Shown one piece after another: positions 4,529 through 9,235 of a stretch of DNA of 9,235 nt. The DNA is taken from the NCBI GenBank assembly GCA_905480445.1, contig CAJQQJ010000420.1:1-9235 (forward strand), read 5' to 3'. Below the pieces are notes generated by a model. That model was not told where the DNA came from. It made no database searches and worked only from the letters and a program-made list of their open reading frames with translations. The DNA comes from an uncultured Alphaproteobacteria bacterium (GTDB taxonomy: Bacteria; Pseudomonadota; Alphaproteobacteria; UBA7985; CAJQQZ01). How positions within the stretch are numbered: position 1 is the stretch's first letter; each line of letters opens with the position of its first letter. The position numbers were made by a program, and so were the translations under genes.

Positions 4529-4846
4529 TCACATATCAGCAGACCCAGGCACCCTCACCTCAAGACCATCAAGTTCTTCCGTGAGAACAATCTGACATCC
4601 AAGCCGAGAGTCTGCCTCCCTGCCCTCAATCGCGTCGAGCATATCCAGCTCAGCCTCAATCGACGGCTCAAGCTTGTCGATCCATTCCGGCGACACAATT
4701 ACATGGCAAGTAGCACAAATCACTGCCCCACCACATTCACAGGCCAAGCCCAGATCATGAATCTTAGCGGCATCCATGATGGTGATATCCCGACGCACCT
4801 CGTGCACCGTCTTTGCCCCAATGCGTTCGACAATAAGTCGAACCAT
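4529..4846 (-). CDS. 2Fe-2S ferredoxin, adrenodoxin/putidaredoxin (ISC) type
   Basis: A 105-residue cytoplasmic electron carrier. Cluster ligands follow C-x5-C-x2-C...C: Cys38, Cys44 and Cys47 in ECGGAVICATCHV, and Cys84 in SRLGCQI. An extra Cys36 precedes the first ligand. EELDGLEVRVP near the C-terminus is characteristic of vertebrate-type/ISC ferredoxins, which feed electrons to Fe-S cluster assembly, cytochromes P450 or other oxygenases; the partner cannot be told from sequence. The ATG lies 4 nt after the pyrG stop with no clear Shine-Dalgarno, so translation is probably coupled to pyrG and the two genes share a transcript. Transcription ends toward the palindromic repeats at 4353-4490. 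Confidence 0.9.
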   Translation of the reverse strand: MVRLIVERIGAKTVHEVRRDITIMDAAKIHDLGLACECGGAVICATCHVIVSPEWIDKLEPSIEAELDMLDAIEGREADSRLGCQIVLTEELDGLEVRVPGSADM

Positions 4847-4850
4847 AAGA

Positions 4851-6482
4851 TCAGACCAACCGGCTCTGAGTTACCGCGGCCTCTACGAAGGACTTGAACA
4901 AGGGATGAGGATCGAAGGGTTTGGATTTTAGTTCTGGGTGGAACTGAACCGCGATGAACCAAGGGTGATCTGGGTACTCGACGATCTCTGGCAAACGGCC
5001 ATCTGGTGACACGCCAGAGAACTTAAGGCCTTTTTCTTCCAACAGCTCCCGGTATGACATGTTGACTTCAAAGCGGTGACGATGGCGTTCAGAGATAGTC
5101 TCTTCGCCGTAGACTTTGCGGGCAAGAGTGCCCTCTTCCAAAACACAAGGATAAGCGCCCAAACGCATTGTGCCGCCGAGATCGCCATCGGCTGAACGCG
5201 TTTCCTTGCCGTCTTCCTTTTCCCACTCAGTCATGATGCCGACGATTGAATGGTTGGTTGGGCCAAATTCACTAGAACTGGCATCCTTGATGCCGGCCAA
5301 GTTGCGAGCCGCTTCCAACACTGCCATCTGCATCCCGAAGCAAATGCCAAAGTAAGGGATCTTGTGTTCGCGGGCAAAGCGTACAGCTTCGATCTTGCCT
5401 TCCGCGCCGCGCTCACCAAAGCCGCCAGGAACCAAAATTGCATGGACCCCTTGCAGACGATGAATGGCCTCGTCTTCTTTTTCAAAGACCTCTGATTCGA
5501 TCCAATCGATTTTGACTTTGACGTTGTTGGCAATCCCGCCATGAATCAAAGCTTCGCCTAAAGATTTATAAGCATCAAGCAAGACGGTGTACTTACCAAC
5601 GACGGCAATCCTGACTTCACCCTCTGGCTCCATCACGCGCTGTGCAATCTCTCGCCAAGGTCCCAATTCAGGTGACGGCGCGTCCTCCATGGAGAAGTGC
5701 TTCAATACTTGAGTATCGAGACCTTCTTGATGGTAGGCTAGTGGCACTTCGTAAATTGATTTCAAATCCAAGGCCTGGATGCAATTGGCTTCTGGTATAT
5801 TACAGAAAAGCGCGATCTTGCGGCGCTCGCCCGCTGGAATTTCACGATCTGAGCGGCAAAGCAAGATGTCAGGTTGAATACCGTGGCCTTGCAGTTCTTT
5901 TACAGAGTGCTGTGTTGGTTTGGTCTTTAGCTCACCAGCCGTCGGAATATAGGGCAACAAAGTCAAATGCAGGAACAGAGCTTTGTCGCGACCTAGCTCA
6001 TAACCCAACTGGCGAATCGCCTCCAAGAACGGCAACGACTCGATATCACCGACGGTGCCGCCGATTTCCGCGATTATGAAGTCTTCTTCAGTCACGCCTG
6101 AGGTGATGACAGATTTGATCTCATTGGTAACATGGGGAATGACCTGAACGGTCGCGCCCAGGTACTCACCACGACGCTCCTTCTTCAGGATCGCCGTATA
6201 GATACCACCGGTGGAGACTGAATCGCCTTTGGTGGCATGGACGCCAGTAAAGCGCTCATAGTGGCCCAAATCCAAATCCGTCTCTGCACCGTCGTCAGTG
6301 ATAAAGACCTCACCGTGCTGATAAGGGCTCATGGTCCCCGGATCAACATTGAGATAGGGGTCGAGTTTACGCAAGTGGACTTTATAGCCGCGCGCCTGTA
6401 GCAGAGCGCCCAAAGCCGCCGATGCTATGCCTTTGCCGAGGGAGGAAACCACGCCGCCGGTGATGAAAATATACCGTGTCAT
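4851..6482 (-). CDS. pyrG: CTP synthase PyrG
   Basis: PyrG makes CTP from UTP, ATP and glutamine, the last step of de novo pyrimidine nucleotide synthesis, in the cytoplasm. From the ATG at 6482 the protein is 543 residues and begins with the family's usual MTRYIFITGG. The synthase domain has GGVVSSLGKG, LDPYLNVDPGTMSPYQHGEV and DDGAETDLDLGHYERF. The C-terminal class I glutamine amidotransferase domain has GGFGERG, the nucleophile Cys381 in FGICFGMQ, and His515/Glu517 in QFHPEL, numbered as in E. coli. GAGGG about 8 nt upstream supports this start. The frame remains open 25 codons further to an ATG at 6557, which is less likely. A strong terminator separates it from secG upstream; the ferredoxin follows 4 nt downstream. 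Confidence 0.97.
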   Translation of the reverse strand: MTRYIFITGGVVSSLGKGIASAALGALLQARGYKVHLRKLDPYLNVDPGTMSPYQHGEVFITDDGAETDLDLGHYERFTGVHATKGDSVSTGGIYTAILKKERRGEYLGATVQVIPHVTNEIKSVITSGVTEEDFIIAEIGGTVGDIESLPFLEAIRQLGYELGRDKALFLHLTLLPYIPTAGELKTKPTQHSVKELQGHGIQPDILLCRSDREIPAGERRKIALFCNIPEANCIQALDLKSIYEVPLAYHQEGLDTQVLKHFSMEDAPSPELGPWREIAQRVMEPEGEVRIAVVGKYTVLLDAYKSLGEALIHGGIANNVKVKIDWIESEVFEKEDEAIHRLQGVHAILVPGGFGERGAEGKIEAVRFAREHKIPYFGICFGMQMAVLEAARNLAGIKDASSSEFGPTNHSIVGIMTEWEKEDGKETRSADGDLGGTMRLGAYPCVLEEGTLARKVYGEETISERHRHRFEVNMSYRELLEEKGLKFSGVSPDGRLPEIVEYPDHPWFIAVQFHPELKSKPFDPHPLFKSFVEAAVTQSRLV

Positions 6483-6559
6483 GGGAAGACCCTCATCTGC
6501 GATTCTTTGACGAGTCGCAAGCACAAAATCGCGGATTCTATCATTTGTTTCACTCATTC

Positions 6560-6576
6560 GTGCCTTTGGTTGGCAC
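6560..6576. other. Small hairpin GTGCC-N7-GGCAC in the pyrG 5' leader
   Basis: A perfect 5-bp inverted repeat lies just upstream of the alternative pyrG ATG at 6557. On the minus strand it includes AAAGG, the only Shine-Dalgarno-like motif for that alternative start, so folding would mask it. No T run follows. Confidence 0.3.
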
Positions 6577-6594
6577 TGTTACTTTTGGGCATCA

Positions 6595-6621
6595 AAAAAG
6601 GCCGCCAAAAGCAGCCTTTTT
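6595..6621 (-). terminator. Intrinsic terminator between secG and pyrG
   Basis: AAAAAGGC (6595-6602) pairs perfectly with GCCTTTTT (6614-6621), with an inner GC/GC pair closing a CAAAA loop. On the minus strand the stem is followed by a run of T, about 20 nt after the secG stop. A-rich and T-rich flanks make it potentially bidirectional. It implies that pyrG has its own promoter. Confidence 0.85.
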
Positions 6622-6641
6622 ATCAACAGGATGTGGATAGA

Positions 6642-7004
6642 TTATTCGACGGGCACATCGCCATCGAGAGAGTTCAGCAAGTTGTCTGAATCTGTTGTGC
6701 TGCCAGTTGTTGGCGCACTTTCAGTTGGTATAGCCGCCGGTTGTGAAGCAGAGATTTCGTCAGCGATCGATGATGTGCGGTTCCAGCCACCGGCCAAGAA
6801 AGCCAAAGCCAAGGATATGCAAATGAAAATCGTTGCCAATCCAGCAGTGATCCGTGTCAGCAAGTTCGCTGAACCACGTGTGGACATTAAACCACCGCCG
6901 CTGCCAGAGCCCATGCCAATACCGCCTTCGGAGCGCTGAACAAGAATGGACAAGACCAAGGCAATGGCCACGATCAAGTGAATAACGACGATAATTTGGA
7001 TCAT
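6642..7004 (-). CDS. secG: Preprotein translocase subunit SecG
   Basis: SecG is the small, non-essential subunit of the SecYEG channel in the inner membrane and helps SecA cycling. The 120-residue protein has two hydrophobic helices (about 2-22 and 51-71) separated by the conserved cytoplasmic loop QRSEGGIGMG (23-32) and a Gly/Ser-rich stretch. A low-complexity Ser/Thr/Pro/Asp-rich tail (about 75-120) is typical of alphaproteobacterial SecG. The ATG at 7004 begins directly with the first membrane helix; the ribosome-binding site is weak. It follows tpiA by 118 nt with no convincing terminator between, so co-transcription with tpiA is plausible. Confidence 0.95.
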   Translation of the reverse strand: MIQIIVVIHLIVAIALVLSILVQRSEGGIGMGSGSGGGLMSTRGSANLLTRITAGLATIFICISLALAFLAGGWNRTSSIADEISASQPAAIPTESAPTTGSTTDSDNLLNSLDGDVPVE

Positions 7005-7122
7005 TTCGCGACTAACAATGTCAGTTTCTAGGAGATTGGCGGTTCTTTACTCGCTCTATCTGGAAAAGACCAGCCTAAATTACAAGTCCTAAGTCTAGAT
7101 TCTAGGAGGTACCAACAAATCT

Positions 7123-7866
7123 TTATCCAGCTGCTCGGATTATCGGGAGGAAAGAATCGGGTTTCAAGGCTGCACCACCAACTAAAGCGCCGTCGACGTC
7201 TTTTAGCGCCAAGAGTGCAACAGCGTTGTCAGCCTTAACCGAACCACCGTAGAGAATTCTAATTTTCGAGGCATCACCCAGCAAATCGACCAATTGATCA
7301 CGGATGGTTTCGTGCATTTCCTGAACTTCCGCTTCAGAGGCTGTCTTCCCCGTGCCTATTGCCCAAACTGGTTCATAGGCAACCACCAGGTTATCAGGGT
7401 TCGACCCGGGCGGGATAGAAGCCGCCAATTGTGAAGCAACAACTAATTCAGCCTTGCCTTCATCTCTTTCGTTTTCACTTTCACCGACACAAACAATCGC
7501 CGTCAGTCCAGAAGCGTGGGCAGCGGCGGTCTTCGAACGGATCAAACCACTATCTTCCAACCGCCCTACCCTGCGTTCAGAGTGTCCAACTATGACGTAA
7601 TCGCAGCCGAGCGAAGCTAGAAGGCTTGGGCTGGTGTCTCCGGTGAAAGCTCCTGCGTTTGCTGCGCCGCAATCTTGAGCGCCCAGTTTGATGCTCCCTG
7701 CAATATCAGACAAAGGCGCGATCAACGGCATTTGTGGGCAAACAAGGACGTCACACTTGGAAAGATCGTCAGGCGTGATTTGGTTAACGAGAGACTGGAT
7801 CAAATCCATTCCCTCTTCCAAATCGAGATTCATTTTCCAATTTCCAGCAATGAGCGTCTTTCGCAC
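7123..7866 (-). CDS. tpiA: Triosephosphate isomerase TpiA (GTG start)
   Basis: TpiA interconverts dihydroxyacetone phosphate and glyceraldehyde 3-phosphate in glycolysis and gluconeogenesis, as a cytoplasmic homodimer. The 247-residue protein carries AGNWKMN with the substrate-binding Asn9 and Lys11, the electrophile His95 in VGHSERR, Glu104, the catalytic base Glu165 in YEPVWAIGTGK (which opens mobile loop 6), and the phosphate-binding GGS at 207-209. The start is GTG at 7866, giving the standard N-terminus before the AGNWKMN motif, with GGAGAG 6 nt upstream. GAFTGDTS has Asp where Glu is common. The gene is divergent from ppiD, sharing a 211-bp intergenic region. Confidence 0.97.
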   Translation of the reverse strand: MRKTLIAGNWKMNLDLEEGMDLIQSLVNQITPDDLSKCDVLVCPQMPLIAPLSDIAGSIKLGAQDCGAANAGAFTGDTSPSLLASLGCDYVIVGHSERRVGRLEDSGLIRSKTAAAHASGLTAIVCVGESENERDEGKAELVVASQLAASIPPGSNPDNLVVAYEPVWAIGTGKTASEAEVQEMHETIRDQLVDLLGDASKIRILYGGSVKADNAVALLALKDVDGALVGGAALKPDSFLPIIRAAG

Positions 7867-7927
7867 TTGAAACTCTCCGAATTAAAGCCTGATATCGCCT
7901 AAGCCTACCAAATTTGGTCATAATGGC

Positions 7928-7949
7928 TTGCTAATCGACTTACTAGCAA
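7928..7949. promoter_or_regulatory. Inverted repeat TTGCTA-N10-TAGCAA between tpiA and ppiD
   Basis: A perfect 6-bp inverted repeat lies about 60 nt upstream of the tpiA GTG in the divergent intergenic region (7867-8077). Elsewhere in that region only a good TTGACG (7989-7994) pointing toward ppiD was seen, without a matching -10 box. The repeat could be an operator or chance. Confidence 0.25.
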
Positions 7950-8077
7950 AGGAAAAGACTCCTGGCCAGCATCTGAGGCCTTTCAAATTTGACGAAGGCT
8001 TGCTATTTGCAAACCAACTTTGTTTCATTTTCAGCTCGGCTTTCCGCTGGGCTCTATTTAGACGGACAACGACAACC

Positions 8078-9235
8078 ATGTTGACTGCACTTAAATCCGG
8101 CGCTTCGACCAGGATTGCCAAACTTTTTCTCGGAATGCTTGCCCTGACATTTGTCGCCTGGGGCGGTTCCGATTTCATCGCGAACTCTTTGTATGATCCA
8201 CCTGTTGCGATTACCGTTGCTGGCAATGAGATTTCTCAAGATCAGCTGACTCGTCAGACCGCCGCTGTCGGACGACAATTTTCGCAAATCCTTGATCAGA
8301 AGTTCCAGACGACTCAAGACATTAAGGATCAGGGCCTAGATGAAACCGTGATCAACATGTTTGTGAACAACTTCGTTTGGGAACATGAACTGGATAACCT
8401 TAATCTTTTTGCGTCTCGCGGAGAGCTAAAATCAGTCATCCAATCAGACGATGAATATAAGGGTGCCAACGGCCAATTTAGTCCTGTGCTTTTCCAACAG
8501 AAGATTGTTGTTGAACGCGGTATGACTGAAGAAGCCTATTTGGATGATCTCGCGGGCCGAATCGCTCAGTCTCGTTTGAGGAATGCCATCAGTGGCGCAG
8601 ACAAAATCCCCCAAACCATGGTTGAGCCACTATATAAGGTCCGTAACCAAGAACGAATTTTCGAGCTCTTTAAAGTTCCAGCACCTGATTACAAGGAAAT
8701 GGAAGTCAGTGATGAAGAGATGGCGACGTTCTTAGAAGAGAACCAGAACCGCTTCCGTACGCGCGAATTTCGGGATGTCAGCTTTATCTCGGTTAGCCCA
8801 ACACAAATTGCAGAATCTGTGGAAGTCAGCGACGAAGATGTTGCAAAGGCGTTTGAAGAACGCAAAGACGGTATGACTGTCGATGAAAAACGCGAAGTTG
8901 AGCAAATTGTTCTCGAAGACAAAGAAGCAGCGGACAAAGCCTATGAACGCTTGGTTGCTGGAGAAGATTTCAACGCAATTTCATTGGAACTCACCTCTGG
9001 TCCTCCAGTCCTGTTGGGTGATGTGCCTCGTCGTCAGATCGACGTGGAACTCGGTGACGTTGCTTTTGCACTTGCCGAAGCAGGCGTTGGTGCACCAGTC
9101 GAAACAGATTTTGGCTGGCACATCCTTAATGTAAAGAAAATCACTCCACCCTTCATTCCAAGCTTAGAGAACAGCAAAGAACAATTGATTGCGTCCCTTA
9201 AAGAAGAGCAAGCCGTTGATGAAGCCATCGCTCTG
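8078..9235 (+). CDS. ppiD: Periplasmic folding factor PpiD (SurA/parvulin family), N-terminal 386 residues, cut by window edge
   Basis: PpiD is an inner-membrane-anchored chaperone at the periplasmic exit of SecYEG that assists folding of exported proteins. From the ATG at 8078 a short positively charged cytoplasmic tail leads into one membrane helix (about 14-34, KLFLGMLALTFVAWGG), then a long SurA_N-like region with VAGNEISQDQLTRQ (47-60). A parvulin-like domain follows at about 272-356, ending in the family signature FGWHILNVKKI. The normal start of that domain (a SHIL-type motif) reads VEQIVL, so isomerase activity is doubtful, as for E. coli PpiD. The ORF continues past the right edge; alphaproteobacterial PpiD proteins are usually about 600 residues or more. 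The ribosome-binding site is weak. Confidence 0.88.
   Translation, partial: MLTALKSGASTRIAKLFLGMLALTFVAWGGSDFIANSLYDPPVAITVAGNEISQDQLTRQTAAVGRQFSQILDQKFQTTQDIKDQGLDETVINMFVNNFVWEHELDNLNLFASRGELKSVIQSDDEYKGANGQFSPVLFQQKIVVERGMTEEAYLDDLAGRIAQSRLRNAISGADKIPQTMVEPLYKVRNQERIFELFKVPAPDYKEMEVSDEEMATFLEENQNRFRTREFRDVSFISVSPTQIAESVEVSDEDVAKAFEERKDGMTVDEKREVEQIVLEDKEAADKAYERLVAGEDFNAISLELTSGPPVLLGDVPRRQIDVELGDVAFALAEAGVGAPVETDFGWHILNVKKITPPFIPSLENSKEQLIASLKEEQAVDEAIAL

Noticed and set aside
4478..4897. 139-codon plus-strand ORF over the ferredoxin
   Set aside because: It is antisense to a clear 2Fe-2S ferredoxin with all four ligands, and its product has no recognisable pattern.
7020..7113. Repeated TTCTAGGAG motif and short stems between tpiA and secG
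   Set aside because: The 9-nt direct repeat and 4- to 5-bp stems are too short to separate from chance, and no T run follows them.
7918..8317. Two minus-strand ORFs over the ppiD start
   Set aside because: They are antisense to the membrane anchor and N-terminal region of PpiD, whose frame is open to the window end and matches the family.

Overview
The window looks like chromosomal core DNA from an alphaproteobacterium of moderate GC content (roughly half by eye). The main clues are the order tpiA, secG, pyrG on one strand with ppiD divergent from tpiA, and a putidaredoxin/ISC-type 2Fe-2S ferredoxin. Compact GC-rich palindromic repeats like those scattered through alphaproteobacterial intergenic DNA also fit. 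No rRNA, tRNA, CRISPR array, transposase or phage gene was found.

Layout, left to right. Positions 1-456 (minus) hold the N-terminal 152 residues of a DapA-family dihydrodipicolinate synthase, which runs off the left edge. Positions 457-672 are a leader-like region: a candidate promoter, a 24-codon ORF, a perfect 14-bp palindrome and a strong intrinsic terminator ending only about 31 nt before the dapA start codon. Positions 673-981 (minus) encode a small TfoX/Sxy N-terminal-domain protein. Positions 982-1543 hold no recognised gene, but contain a probable 39-residue membrane protein with its own terminator, a set of mutually exclusive hairpins, and a three-way-junction-like fold. Positions 1544-2662 (minus) are mnmA, the tRNA 2-thiouridylase. 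Positions 2792-4317 (plus) are a secreted 5'-nucleotidase-family enzyme split by a single -1 frameshift near 3544. Two inverted copies of a 28-nt palindromic element lie at 4353-4490, between convergent genes.

The minus-strand block 7866-4529 reads tpiA (glycolysis), secG (translocon), a strong terminator, pyrG (CTP synthase), then a ferredoxin starting 4 nt after pyrG stops. Divergently, ppiD (periplasmic folding factor anchored at the Sec exit) begins at 8078 and runs off the right edge, with 386 codons visible.

Most genes are housekeeping genes. The unexplained signal is in the non-coding DNA: the dapA leader (487-653) has the topology of a leader-peptide attenuator, and 1103-1462 is an unusually structured interval containing a possible small membrane protein. 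Both are inferred from base complementarity and ORF reading only.
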